NCBI GenBank assembly: GCA_021324435.1
Contig: JAJPIZ010000010.1
Span: 1-64,000 of the forward strand
Length of the DNA: 64,000 bases
Direction of reading: 5' to 3'
From: Anaerolineae bacterium
Lineage (GTDB): Bacteria > Chloroflexota > Anaerolineae > Anaerolineales > Villigracilaceae
Shown: positions 1 through 8,531 of the stretch, in pieces
How the letters are laid out: each line of letters starts with the position of its first letter
How positions within the stretch are numbered: position 1 is the stretch's first letter
Notes under the pieces: generated by a model
Seen by the model: only the letters and a program-made list of their open reading frames with translations
What the model was told of the DNA's origin: nothing
Database searches by the model: none
Position numbers and translations under genes: made by a program

Positions 1-82
1 ATTCTGAGGAGCGAAGCGACGAAGAATCTCAAATTTTGAACGAAAAAAACGAGATTCTTCGCTCCCGTTGGTCGCTCAGAAT
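1..82. repeat. Palindromic dispersed repeat, family A (left edge may be cut)
   Basis: An imperfect inverted repeat: ATTCTGAG at 1-8 pairs with CTCAGAAT at 75-82, and GAAGAATCTC at 21-30 pairs with GAGATTCTTC at 51-60. Related sequence lies at 9301-9361 and possibly 40349-40395, so this is a dispersed family. The stretch before malQ (1-190) holds only this repeat and no gene. Confidence 0.75.
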
Positions 83-190
83 GACATGAGACGAATTTGC
101 ATACAGATCCTAAGGTAAAAACACACAGATTGTTTTTCCTTTGAATACTTAGCGTCCTTCGTGTTTAATCTTTTCCTCGAGACAAAAACA

Positions 191-1696
191 ATGAACTTTC
201 CTCGCTCCGGCGGCATCATCCTCCATCCTTCCAGCCTGCCCGGGCCGTACGGTATCGGCGACCTCGGCCCGCAAGCCTATCGGTTTGTAGATTGGCTCGC
301 CGCATCCGGCATCAAACTTTGGCAGGTTCTGCCGCTCGGTCCCACCGGATACGGCGATTCGCCGTATCAATGTTTTTCGGCCTTCGCGGGAAATCCGTAT
401 TTGATCAGCCCGGATCTTCTTTTGCGCGACAGACTCTTGACCGAATCCGATCTGGCCGACATGCCGGACTTCAACGCTTCTCGCGTGGACTTCGGCCGTT
501 TGATTCCGTGGAAGCTTTCGCTTTTGTCCCGCGCCTTTGACCGTTATCAGTCCAGCGCTGAAGTTTTCCAAAAAGAATTTGATTACTTCTGCGCGGAGAA
601 CGCCTCGTGGCTGGATGATTACGCCCTCTTCATGGCGCTAAAGGAATCTCACGGCGGCGGATCGTGGAATGGCTGGCCTCATCCGCTCAAGGTCCGGGAA
701 CAGGACGCGTTGGGCGAGGCGCGTAAAACGCTCGCGAAAGAGGTCCTGCGCTTCACGTTTTATCAGTTCATTTTTTATCGTCAGTGGTTTGACGTTCGCA
801 AGTATGCCAATCAAAAAGGGATTCAAATCATCGGCGACATTCCCATCTTCGTCGCGTACGACAGCGCCGACGTGTGGGCCAATCCCGAATTATTTTTTCT
901 TGATGAACAGGGCAATCCCACCGTCGTGGCGGGCGTGCCGCCCGATCTCTTTTCACCCACCGGCCAATTGTGGGGCAACCCATTGTATCGCTGGGACATG
1001 CACAAAGAGACCGGTTACGCGTGGTGGATTCAGCGCGTCAAATCCACATTGAAGTTGTTCGATATTCTGCGTCTCGACCATTTCCGTGGCTTTGCCGGTT
1101 ATTATGAAATTCCCGCCTCGGCCAAGACCGCCGAACACGGACGCTGGGTGCCCGGCCCGGGCGCGGACTTGTTCCGCGCCATTGATTCGCGTTTGAGCGA
1201 CGGACTCGCCACTGCCGAGATCAAACTGCCGATCATCGCTGAAGATTTGGGCGTGATCACGCCGGATGTGATTGAACTGCGCGATGGATTCCAATTGCCG
1301 GGTATGAAAATTTTGCAATTCGGTTTCACGGGTCCGGATAACCCCTTCCTGCCGCACAATTACATTCCCAATTGCGTGGCCTACACCGGCACGCACGACA
1401 ACGACACGGCGCGCGGCTGGTTTGCCTCCGCGCCGAAAGCCGAGCGCGAGTTTGCCCTGCGCTATCTCCACACCGACGGTCACGACTTTGCCTGGGATTT
1501 GATTCGCTCGATTTGGTCTTCTGTGGCGATGTTCGCCATCGCGCCCATACAGGATGTGCTGAATCTGGGCGGGGAGGCGCGCATGAACTTTCCCAGCACA
1601 CTGGGCGGCAATTGGGAATGGCGGATGCGGGAAAGCGATATGAATGATTCGCTGGCAGAGAGATTGCGCGAGTTGAATTATGTGTATAGGAGATAA
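191..1696 (+). CDS. malQ: 4-alpha-glucanotransferase (amylomaltase)
   Basis: GH77 enzyme that transfers maltooligosaccharide segments between alpha-1,4-glucans in cytoplasmic glycogen/maltodextrin metabolism. The N-terminus carries the family signature PSSLPGPYGIGDLG. The catalytic nucleophile is Asp296 in RLDHFRGF, the acid/base Glu lies in IAEDLGVITPDV, and the third carboxylate is in GTHDNDTARGW. The 501-residue length is typical. A GTG at 161 would add ten residues, but the ATG at 191 starts directly at the conserved MNFPRSGGI block, so I prefer it; neither has a strong ribosome-binding site. It converges on the restriction operon across a shared terminator. Confidence 0.95.
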   Translation: MNFPRSGGIILHPSSLPGPYGIGDLGPQAYRFVDWLAASGIKLWQVLPLGPTGYGDSPYQCFSAFAGNPYLISPDLLLRDRLLTESDLADMPDFNASRVDFGRLIPWKLSLLSRAFDRYQSSAEVFQKEFDYFCAENASWLDDYALFMALKESHGGGSWNGWPHPLKVREQDALGEARKTLAKEVLRFTFYQFIFYRQWFDVRKYANQKGIQIIGDIPIFVAYDSADVWANPELFFLDEQGNPTVVAGVPPDLFSPTGQLWGNPLYRWDMHKETGYAWWIQRVKSTLKLFDILRLDHFRGFAGYYEIPASAKTAEHGRWVPGPGADLFRAIDSRLSDGLATAEIKLPIIAEDLGVITPDVIELRDGFQLPGMKILQFGFTGPDNPFLPHNYIPNCVAYTGTHDNDTARGWFASAPKAEREFALRYLHTDGHDFAWDLIRSIWSSVAMFAIAPIQDVLNLGGEARMNFPSTLGGNWEWRMRESDMNDSLAERLRELNYVYRR

Positions 1697-1698
1697 AC

Positions 1699-1726
1699 AA
1701 AGTCCCGGCTTATAAGTCGGGATTTT
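1699..1726. terminator. Bidirectional intrinsic terminator, malQ/res
   Basis: A 12-bp stem (AAAGTCCCGGCT with AGTCGGGATTTT, two G.T pairs) closes a TATA loop between two convergent genes. It is flanked by A-rich and T-rich runs and can serve both strands. Confidence 0.8.
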
Positions 1727-1744
1727 GTTCTGTGTTGAGAATCG

Positions 1745-4159
1745 TTATTTCAACTTCGCCAAAATCGCATTCCAGTCTTTGCCGTTGGGCATGATGAAGA
1801 GGCATTTGCCTTTGCTGAGTTCTGCCCATCTTTCGCCGATCATGCGCTTTTCCTTTGAATCGTCATTGCTCCAAAGATGCTCGCCTTTGTATTCGACGAC
1901 GAGAAATTTCCCATCGGTGAGTTCGCAGACGAAGTCGGGATAGAACTTGTCGGTTGAGGTTTGGAGCCAGAAGGAGAATTGGGGATGCCCTTCGAGGTTG
2001 CGGACCCAGCGTTTGACTTTGGGATGGGCATCCAACAGTTGGGCGCAATCGAATTCTTCGATGTTGGGTTTCAGGTCGCCGACAACTTGATAATAATGCT
2101 TTTTGAAGCCGTGCTGGTAAATTGTATTGTTGGCGGGGTACGGATAATCTTCGGGATCGAAGGTGAAACACATTTCCGGCGTGACAACGAGTTCGTAATC
2201 CTTTGTCGAGAATAGAAAATCCTGAAAGGCTTTTGTTTCGGCTTGCGCCTGATAGAACTCGATTTTCCTGCGGGCGGCTTCGCGCAGACGGTATTTTTCG
2301 CGCCAGAGTTCCTCGAACGTCCAGCGGCGGTTTTCGAGCAGGCGTTCCACCATGCCGAGCAGGAAAACGAGTGATTCGCTTTGCGGAATGGAGCGGTGCG
2401 GAATGCTTCGATCCAGCCAGTTTGCCAGCGCCTGCTTGGTCACTTTTTGGTCGGCGGCGATGAGGTAAGCCTGCGACTGCGCCTCGCGGATGAAATTGGT
2501 CTTGAGTTTGCCCGCCTCACTCACGTCAATCTCCACCGTGATGGCATCGGGCGAGTCTTTGGGGAATTCATCTTCGGAAAGGTATGGATCGCATTTGGCG
2601 AGCGCGACGGGGCTTTCCAGAAAGAAACTTTCGTCGAAGGGTTCGAGTAGTCTGCCTTGTTTCACCGCCAGGACGGGAATCGAGAACGGTGTTTGCCTGA
2701 TTGCCTGCCGCGCTTCGTCTTCTTCGGCGGGGATGTTGAACAGCGGCGCGTTTTCGATGAGCCAGGGCTGGCTGGTTGTGGAGCGGACCAGGTCTTTGAC
2801 CTCCTGCCGCTCGAAGCCGTTATGAATGAGGGCGTCCTGCAGGGCTTTGGCGGTTTCGCCGAATTTCAGCGAGGAGATGTAAGCGTAGGCGTAATTGAGT
2901 TCGTGATTCTGTTTCTTCGTCACATTCGGCAGACGCAGGACGCGTCCCAGGATTTGCTCGACGGCGGTCGCGGACGACATTTCAGCAACACTGCAAAGAA
3001 CGTAAGCGAAGGAACAATCCCAACCCTCTCGTAGGGCTTGCTTGGTAATGATGTAGCGCACGGAACAATCTTCGGCAAATAAATCCATGCCTTCGATTTC
3101 GTATTCTTCTCCCGTCGCTTTCTTGATTTGCTCTTCGGGGATTTGATTGTCTTTGACCAGACACTCCCTGACCATGTCCACCGTGATGGACGGTTTGCCT
3201 TTGTAGGTGGGCTGCGCCTGCAAGAGCAAAATGGGACGGATGTATTCGCCCGTTTGGGCGCGTTCCGCCCGCGCCAGGGCTTCCAGTTCGTTGCGTTTTC
3301 CCACCGCCTGGGCGATTGCGGCGCGCCAATCCTGCTGGGCTTCGAGGTAGATGGGCAGTTTGATCATCCCTTCCGCTTTGAGTTCCGCCGCGGAGACGGT
3401 GTGCAGGACGTTGCTGGGGTGTCCCTCTTTGGCGGGCGTGGCGGTGAACTCGATGATGCAGGAGGGGGAGAAGCGCGCCAGCGTGGTGAACGAAAGGTCG
3501 GTGCGGGCGTTGTGCGCTTCGTCCACGATGACGATGGGACGGCGCAGGGCGAAGACGTTGGCGAGGGAAATGATCGGCTTGCCGTCGGCGTGTTTATCGA
3601 GAGCAGCCAAAAGTCGAGGTTGAAGCGTGGATGGAAAATGTCCCATGAGCGAGCCGTTCTGCTCATAAAATTTCCGGTTCGCCGTATCCTCCACGCGGAC
3701 GGCTTGCATGGTGGAGACAACGACGGTTACTCCGTTCATCTGTGCGGGCTGGACGGAGAGCGCTTCGCTCATGTCCAATACTGTCACCGTTCCCCCGATG
3801 GTTTCCAGCGCCTGACGGTAGGGATGTTTTCTGTTCTTCAACGCGGCGAGGGTTTGATTCAAGATGGCATTGGAGGGAACCAGCCAGACGACGAGCGGCG
3901 TGTCGGTTTGCAGGTATTCGCGCGCCGCGATTTCGACCGAGTGCGCGGCGACCAGCGTCTTGCCGCCGCCGGTGGGCAGGCGCAGACAGACGTAGGGCAG
4001 GTCGGGCAGTTCGGGCGCGGGGATGTACGGCACGCTCAAGCCGAATTTCTCGATGGTGATTTCGGCGAAGGCGAGATGCGGCTTTTTGTATTTCACACAG
4101 GCGCGGAAGAAATCGCGCAGGCTGGCGAGGGTGCGGAGTTGAAAGTCTTTGAGCTGCAT
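1745..4159 (-). CDS. res: Type III restriction endonuclease, Res subunit
   Basis: Superfamily 2 helicase-nuclease that translocates on DNA and cuts it when the Mod subunit finds unmodified sites. Walker A LPTGGGKT lies at residues 61-68 and the DEAH box at 213-216. The C-terminal PD-(E)xK nuclease motif is visible as PD at 741-742 and EYK at 756-758. At 804 residues it is somewhat short for the family, but all core motifs are present. It is the last gene of a four-gene leftward operon, one base after the nucleotidyltransferase gene. That gene and a small ORF separate it from mod, whereas res normally follows mod directly. A solitary helicase-nuclease is unlikely given the mod gene in the same operon. 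Confidence 0.93.
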   Translation of the reverse strand: MQLKDFQLRTLASLRDFFRACVKYKKPHLAFAEITIEKFGLSVPYIPAPELPDLPYVCLRLPTGGGKTLVAAHSVEIAAREYLQTDTPLVVWLVPSNAILNQTLAALKNRKHPYRQALETIGGTVTVLDMSEALSVQPAQMNGVTVVVSTMQAVRVEDTANRKFYEQNGSLMGHFPSTLQPRLLAALDKHADGKPIISLANVFALRRPIVIVDEAHNARTDLSFTTLARFSPSCIIEFTATPAKEGHPSNVLHTVSAAELKAEGMIKLPIYLEAQQDWRAAIAQAVGKRNELEALARAERAQTGEYIRPILLLQAQPTYKGKPSITVDMVRECLVKDNQIPEEQIKKATGEEYEIEGMDLFAEDCSVRYIITKQALREGWDCSFAYVLCSVAEMSSATAVEQILGRVLRLPNVTKKQNHELNYAYAYISSLKFGETAKALQDALIHNGFERQEVKDLVRSTTSQPWLIENAPLFNIPAEEDEARQAIRQTPFSIPVLAVKQGRLLEPFDESFFLESPVALAKCDPYLSEDEFPKDSPDAITVEIDVSEAGKLKTNFIREAQSQAYLIAADQKVTKQALANWLDRSIPHRSIPQSESLVFLLGMVERLLENRRWTFEELWREKYRLREAARRKIEFYQAQAETKAFQDFLFSTKDYELVVTPEMCFTFDPEDYPYPANNTIYQHGFKKHYYQVVGDLKPNIEEFDCAQLLDAHPKVKRWVRNLEGHPQFSFWLQTSTDKFYPDFVCELTDGKFLVVEYKGEHLWSNDDSKEKRMIGERWAELSKGKCLFIMPNGKDWNAILAKLK

Positions 4160-4160
4160 G

Positions 4161-4736
4161 TTATTCCGCTTCCTTCAACGCGCGTTCGAGCAAATCACCG
4201 ACCTTGAGTTCGTTTGCCCATTTGCGCAAATATGCGAGGTCGAGTTCGCCGGCGCGGACCTTCAGCACGCCGAGGATGTCGCGCCACTGACGGTCGGAGA
4301 CTTCGCCGCCCATGCGGTACCATTCAAGTTTGGAGAGAATGATGTCTTCCGGGCTGGCAAACTTCGCGCCGATTTCCGTCTCGAAGGTGAAGGTTTGCCT
4401 TTGGGCGCGGGCAAATTGCGATTCCAGGAAGGGACGCGGGCGCGGGATGAACACATCCACCTTGAACATGGTTTCGCGGTGAATGATGTTGAAACTGGAA
4501 CGCCGCTGAATGGCTTCTGCAATCATTTCATCGTCCACGTAGAATTCATCCTGCAAAGCCGCGACGAACGGTTGAAGGTGTTCGGCGCGCATTTCTGCGA
4601 CGATGTCCGAATCCTGGGTAGTGCGCACCATTCCATAGAGCGTGCTGGCAAGCGATCCGCCGATCAGATAAGGGATGCCCAGTTTTTCAAAGACGTCCGT
4701 TACTTTCAGCGTGACTTCGACGGGTTCATTTTGCAT
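4161..4736 (-). CDS. Nucleotidyltransferase-fold protein inside the Type III R-M operon
   Basis: A 191-residue protein with the polymerase-beta-type nucleotidyltransferase start: GGSLAS followed by TQDSDIV, the G-G-S/x/D-x-D pattern of minimal nucleotidyltransferases. The rest matches the AbiEii/DUF-type NTase shape; I do not recognise a substrate. It overlaps the preceding small ORF by 11 bases and ends one base before res, so translation of the three is probably coupled. Such NTases often pair with small partner proteins in toxin-antitoxin or phage-defence modules. A defence-related role is inference from position; a housekeeping role cannot be excluded. Confidence 0.75.
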   Translation of the reverse strand: MQNEPVEVTLKVTDVFEKLGIPYLIGGSLASTLYGMVRTTQDSDIVAEMRAEHLQPFVAALQDEFYVDDEMIAEAIQRRSSFNIIHRETMFKVDVFIPRPRPFLESQFARAQRQTFTFETEIGAKFASPEDIILSKLEWYRMGGEVSDRQWRDILGVLKVRAGELDLAYLRKWANELKVGDLLERALKEAE

Positions 4737-4989
4737 GGCTGGCTTCCCTATGAGTTCCGTAGACCTTGCGCGTCAATTCCTCTCCAAGCAGCAGACACGC
4801 CAGTTTGAAACGCAACTCGTCTTCACTGGCATTCGGGAACCTTGCCTGCAACCCTGTCCAAGCCAGCAGGCGCGCGGAGGCGTTGAGCTGCGCCAGCATA
4901 TTCATCTTGCGCGTGGGGCTTGCCTGCCGCCACAACCGGATTTGCAGGGCTTCCATTTTGGGGTGGGTGTCGGGAAATAGGGCGCTCAT
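4726..4989 (-). CDS. Small helical protein paired with the nucleotidyltransferase
   Basis: 87 residues, predicted mostly alpha-helical, with a conserved-looking block SEDELRFKLACLLLGEE near the C-terminus. It resembles from memory a family of small unnamed proteins found next to nucleotidyltransferases in cyanobacteria and Chloroflexota. It overlaps the NTase start by 11 bases and begins 28 bases after the mod stop. It may be the antitoxin or partner of the NTase; that is inference from pairing. Confidence 0.7.
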   Translation of the reverse strand: MSALFPDTHPKMEALQIRLWRQASPTRKMNMLAQLNASARLLAWTGLQARFPNASEDELRFKLACLLLGEELTRKVYGTHREASHAK

Positions 4990-5017
4990 GATTTCTCCTG
5001 TCGAGACCGGACAGGTC

Positions 5018-6682
5018 TTAACTCACTTTGATTTCATACGGCACCTGCCTGAAGGTGACGTTCAAACTGCGGAGCGTGTTTTCGCCCAGCAGACAGCCGT
5101 TTCCGTAAATGACCTTCGCGCCGTCGTGCGGGGGCAGGGATTCCAGCAATGCCCGCGTCAGCACATTGCCGCCATTGCGGGATTTGTCCTTCATCACGCC
5201 GTTGTAGAGCAGATAGACCGCCACGCCGTTGTGAACGCCGAGCAAAGGCGATTTCTCCCCTCTCCCTTTGGGAGAGGGGCTGGGGGTGAGGGGCTGCCCC
5301 GTCTCCACAAAATAGACGTGCCGCGCCAAATCCTCGAAGGTGACTTCGCGCCGAATCTGCCCGGCGGCGTCGAAGAGCGTTTCGCCGAGCGTGCAGTAGC
5401 GGAAGCCGCCGCCCAAGCCTTCCTCTTTCTTTTTGTTTCCTTTTTGGTCTGTCCACTCGTAGCCTTGGATGACGCGCCTCAGCCGTTCGGCGGTAATGTT
5501 CCGGCAGATGTTTTCGTCCATCTCGACCAGAATGAAGCGGCGGTTGCCGCCGTCTTCCTTGTTCATTTTCAAAACGGCGTGACCTGTCGTGCCGCTGCCC
5601 GCGAAGGAATCAAGAATCAGGTCGTCTGTATTGGTGGCAAGTTGTATGATTCGTTGAATTAATCGAGCAGGCTTTGGCGTCTCGAATACAGCGCCTTCGC
5701 CAAAAATATCTTTAACTTCTTTGGTCGCCTCTTGATTGTGTCCTACGTCTGAATTTGTCCACCAAGTCCAAGCGGTTGTTCCCTGTGTTTCGGATAAAAA
5801 CAATTTCATTCTTGGGCGAGAGTCGCCATTCTTTCCAAACCAAATTCGATTATCGGCTACTAACTTTTTGAACGACTCTTCGGTCATTGTCCAACATCTT
5901 CCTGTTGGCGGGCGATACTTTTTTCCAGTTGGTGTCCTTAATTCATAAAATTGATTTTCGGTTGCGTGTCCAACTTGACCAGTAATATCTCTTGACGCCC
6001 ACGGTCCTCGGGGATCGTTGTCGGGATTCTTGTATGCCGAAGTTCGAAGGGTTGATAAAGGAATGCGGTTGATACTCCTTTTTGCCTGCTCTAAATTTTT
6101 TGCGTAAACAAGGATGTAATCATGAGCGGCACCTAAAGGCAGGCGGGCTTCGGGTGAAGTGCGTTTTTGCCAAACAATGGTCGCAAGAAAATTGTTTCGT
6201 CCAAAAGTCTCGTCTAGCAATATCCTGGCGTCATGGACTTCATTGTCATCAATGCTCATCCATAATGTTCCATCATCCGATAAAAGTTCATGCAAAAGTG
6301 TAAGTCGAGGATACATCATGCACAGCCACTTGTCATGGCGGGAAAGGTCTTCAGCTTCACCTCCTACTATCTTGCCAAGCCACTCCCGCATTTCAGGGCT
6401 GTTTACTTTATCATCATATATCCAACTCTCTTCACCCGTGTTGTAGGGCGGGTCAATGTAGATGCACTTGACCTGTCCCGCGTAGTGGGGGAGCAGGGCT
6501 TTGAGGGCGAGCAGGTTGTCGCCCTGTACAAGTAAATTATCGTTCAGACCCGACAGGTCTCCAAGACCTGTCGGGTCTTTTTGAACAACGGATAATTTCT
6601 CATCGCATTTGAGCAGGTGAAAAGGCACTTCCTTGTGATGGTTGACGACGGCGTCTTTGCCGATCCAATGGAGGGTGGGCAT
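5018..6682 (-). CDS. mod: Type III DNA methyltransferase, Mod subunit
   Basis: Adenine-N6 methyltransferase of the Type III system, which also supplies target recognition to Res. The catalytic motif DPPY is at residues 77-80 and the SAM-binding FAGSGTTG at 360-367, the beta-class motif order. The start has GGGAGA upstream. Two features are odd. Two unrelated palindromic repeats are read in frame, giving PTGLGDLSGLN near residues 37-47 and PLTPSPSPKGRGE near residues 463-475. Also, the central target-recognition part is AT-richer: two 60-base lines (5701, 5821) count 38% GC against 55% for the line at 5161. The catalytic motifs are intact, so the gene is probably functional. Confidence 0.93.
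   Translation of the reverse strand: MPTLHWIGKDAVVNHHKEVPFHLLKCDEKLSVVQKDPTGLGDLSGLNDNLLVQGDNLLALKALLPHYAGQVKCIYIDPPYNTGEESWIYDDKVNSPEMREWLGKIVGGEAEDLSRHDKWLCMMYPRLTLLHELLSDDGTLWMSIDDNEVHDARILLDETFGRNNFLATIVWQKRTSPEARLPLGAAHDYILVYAKNLEQAKRSINRIPLSTLRTSAYKNPDNDPRGPWASRDITGQVGHATENQFYELRTPTGKKYRPPTGRCWTMTEESFKKLVADNRIWFGKNGDSRPRMKLFLSETQGTTAWTWWTNSDVGHNQEATKEVKDIFGEGAVFETPKPARLIQRIIQLATNTDDLILDSFAGSGTTGHAVLKMNKEDGGNRRFILVEMDENICRNITAERLRRVIQGYEWTDQKGNKKKEEGLGGGFRYCTLGETLFDAAGQIRREVTFEDLARHVYFVETGQPLTPSPSPKGRGEKSPLLGVHNGVAVYLLYNGVMKDKSRNGGNVLTRALLESLPPHDGAKVIYGNGCLLGENTLRSLNVTFRQVPYEIKVS
5257..5294. repeat. In-frame palindromic repeat within mod (CT/GA-rich)
   Basis: CCCCTCTCCC at 5257-5266 and GGGAGAGGGG at 5270-5279 form a perfect 10-bp inverted repeat with a TTT loop, followed by CTGGGGGTGAGGGGC. 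Read through in the coding strand it encodes a PLTPSPSPKGRGE insert. The same type of sequence is a widespread intergenic and intragenic bacterial repeat. Confidence 0.85.
6546..6578. repeat. In-frame 15-bp perfect inverted repeat within mod
   Basis: AGACCCGACAGGTCT at 6546-6560 and its exact reverse complement at 6564-6578 are separated by CCA. It lies in the first 50 codons of mod and encodes PTGLGDLSGL. A related fragment, GACCGGACAGGTCT, follows the mod stop at about 4993-5008. Confidence 0.88.
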
Positions 6683-6737
6683 TAAGGTCTCCCGAATGAT
6701 CTGCGGTGAATTCTACAACAAAACGGCATATAACTGC

Positions 6738-7232
6738 TCACTGATTACTGATTACTGATTTGTCCCTCTCCGTCAAATTGACCACAATCGCTTTGCTGGC
6801 CCTGACCAAATTCTGCGGCGTGATCATGATCTCATTGCCCCATTCCCCCGCGCCCACGCCGAGAATCGGTTCATTCATCAGCGAGGCTTCGAGAAACGAG
6901 CGGAAGCCATCGGGTTGCCAGCAAAACGGCGGGATGGAGCCGATCACATAGCCGGTCGTCTCTTGCACCACGTCCGGCGCGGCCATTTGAATGTTGCGCG
7001 AGCCGATGGCTTTTTTGAGATTGCCGGAGACGGCGTTCTGGTCTCCGCCCAGCATGACCAGCACGCGCTCGCCCGTGTCCACTTGAAAGATCAGGGTCTT
7101 GACGGCCTGGCGTTCAGGGAAGCCCAGCACGCGCGCTACATTCGCCGCGCCCTTTTCGGTCTCGGGCGGGAAGGTCCGCGCTTCGTAAGGGATGTTCCGT
7201 TCGTCGAGGTAGAGGTGGGAGGGGAGTTTCAT
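6738..7232 (-). CDS. YbaK/ProX-type aminoacyl-tRNA deacylase domain protein
   Basis: A 164-residue single-domain protein of the YbaK/EbsC family, which hydrolyses misacylated tRNAs such as Cys-tRNA(Pro) in trans. Family features are GGDQNAVSGNLKKAIGSR, GYVIGSIPPFCW and the C-terminal ITPQNLVRAS block. The frame stays open far upstream through a repeat-rich region antisense to the EamA gene, but homology begins at the ATG at 7232, so I use that start. The 3' end carries a tandem TGATTAC repeat that sets the last residues (SVISNQ). Confidence 0.85.
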   Translation of the reverse strand: MKLPSHLYLDERNIPYEARTFPPETEKGAANVARVLGFPERQAVKTLIFQVDTGERVLVMLGGDQNAVSGNLKKAIGSRNIQMAAPDVVQETTGYVIGSIPPFCWQPDGFRSFLEASLMNEPILGVGAGEWGNEIMITPQNLVRASKAIVVNLTERDKSVISNQ

Positions 7233-7287
7233 AGTTTCATGGTTTGGTAGTTTCGTAGTTGACTGGTTCCATGTTGTTGCGAGGGCG

Positions 7288-7403
7288 GTGGTTGAGTAGG
7301 CGGTGTTCTTCCGCCGTATCGAAACCCGCCCGAAGCAATCCCCTCTCATGCCATGGAGATTGCTTCGCTCGGTCTCGATACGCCGCTTCGCGGCTACTCG
7401 ACC
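7288..7403. repeat. Composite palindromic repeat between yba-type gene and EamA gene
   Basis: GGTTGAGTAGGCGG...CCGTATCGAAACC at 7288-7324 has an inverted relative, GGTCTCGATACGCC...GGCTACTCGACC, at 7371-7403. Between them CGAAGCAATC (7331-7340) pairs with GATTGCTTCG (7358-7367). The inner pair matches the core of the repeat at 14708-14794, so several families are nested here. No gene is seen between 7233 and 7420. Confidence 0.75.
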
Positions 7404-7420
7404 ATCGCTCGCAACGACGT

Positions 7421-8410
7421 TTATTTCCGGGTTGACAAATATATCCCAAACAAAATCAACACTCCTCCGATAAGAGTTGCGATGGATGGAGCTTCCTGCA
7501 AAATGAAAAACGCCAGAATCGCCGAGCCGATCGGTTCGCCCAGAGTCGTGATGGCGACGAAAGACGCGGGCAGGTGCGCCAGAGCCCAATTGTACGTCGA
7601 ATGCCCGATCAATTGCGGCGCGAGCGCCAGTAACAAAATCCAGACATACGTGAGCGGTTGATAACCCGTCGGCCTTTCGCCAGCCGCGAACATAATGGTC
7701 AGCAGTCCAATCGCGGCGGTGGAATAAACGACAAAGATATAAGGAATCAGCGAAATTTTCATCCGCAGTTTTCTGCCGATCATCAAATATCCCGCCACGG
7801 CCAACGCGCCGGCCAGCGCCAGCAAGTTGCCGAGCATGGCGCGTCCGTGCAGGGCTTGCGAAAACGAATCGCAGACAAGTCCATTGGTCCATGAACATGA
7901 ATCAGACAGGCCGATGATCATCCCGCCCAATAACGCGACGGCCATCCCGATCAAAACCGGACGAGTGAGCGGCTCGTGCAAAAACAGCGGCGACATCAAT
8001 GCCACCCACAGCGGTCCCGTGCTGACGAAGACCACCGAGCTGGCGACGGTTGTGTATTCGAGCGACGATATCCACGCGGCGAAGTGAATGGACAAAAAGA
8101 GACCGGAGAGAAGTCCAAGCAAAACGTCGCGGCGGGAGAGTGAAAGCAATTCAGCGCGGTGACGTGTCCACGCGAGGGGGGCAAGGGCGATGGATGCAAA
8201 CGTCAGACGAAGCGCGGCAATGACGAGCGACGGCGCGTCGCGTTGCGCGAACTTGATGAAGATGGAGGCCGTCGAAACGGCGAGAATGGCAATGAACAGG
8301 GCGATGGGGATCAGGGCGCGCGGATTGATCTGATTACTCTTCGAGTACGATGTCAACGGTGGCCGGCCTCGGGTCCAGAAAGATGCGGAAAGTATACTGT
8401 ATCCCTGCAT
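7421..8410 (-). CDS. EamA-family (drug/metabolite) transporter
   Basis: About ten hydrophobic segments in two five-helix EamA repeats; the typical second-repeat end LGEPIGSAILAFFILQEAPS is present. It is an inner-membrane exporter whose substrate cannot be told from sequence. The ATG at 8410 sits on the edge of a palindromic repeat and its first residues look unstructured. An in-frame TTG about 20 codons in (LTSYSKSNQ) is an alternative start closer to the first membrane helix. Length is about 310-330 residues, normal for the family. Confidence 0.85.
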   Translation of the reverse strand: MQGYSILSASFWTRGRPPLTSYSKSNQINPRALIPIALFIAILAVSTASIFIKFAQRDAPSLVIAALRLTFASIALAPLAWTRHRAELLSLSRRDVLLGLLSGLFLSIHFAAWISSLEYTTVASSVVFVSTGPLWVALMSPLFLHEPLTRPVLIGMAVALLGGMIIGLSDSCSWTNGLVCDSFSQALHGRAMLGNLLALAGALAVAGYLMIGRKLRMKISLIPYIFVVYSTAAIGLLTIMFAAGERPTGYQPLTYVWILLLALAPQLIGHSTYNWALAHLPASFVAITTLGEPIGSAILAFFILQEAPSIATLIGGVLILFGIYLSTRK

Positions 8411-8485
8411 GGGACGCGGATAGACGCGGAGAACGCGGATTTAATCCGATTATTTCCGCATCAATCCGCGCTTGTCCGCGTCCCA
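8410..8485. repeat. Palindromic repeat with CGCGGA motifs
   Basis: TGGGACGCGGA at 8410-8420 is the exact reverse complement of TCCGCGTCCCA at 8475-8485, with further internal CGCGGA/TCCGCG matches. A fragment of similar sequence (GATGAACGCGGATG) is at about 13320. Confidence 0.75.
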
Positions 8486-8531
8486 CAGCATAATTTTGTG
8501 TAAGCGTTTCCTAAGCGTTTGTCCAATCTGC

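Noticed and set aside
3128-4207. 359-residue plus-strand open frame
   Set aside because: Antisense to res, which has intact helicase and nuclease motifs. The Gly/Arg-rich translation is typical of a shadow frame.
5018-6682. Phase-variable mod gene
   Set aside because: No homopolymer or short tandem repeat tract of the kind that drives phase variation was seen; the repeats inside are palindromes, not tandem units.
6738-7898. 386-residue version of the YbaK-like protein
   Set aside because: The N-terminal 220 residues read through repeats and antisense to the EamA gene; homology starts at 7232.
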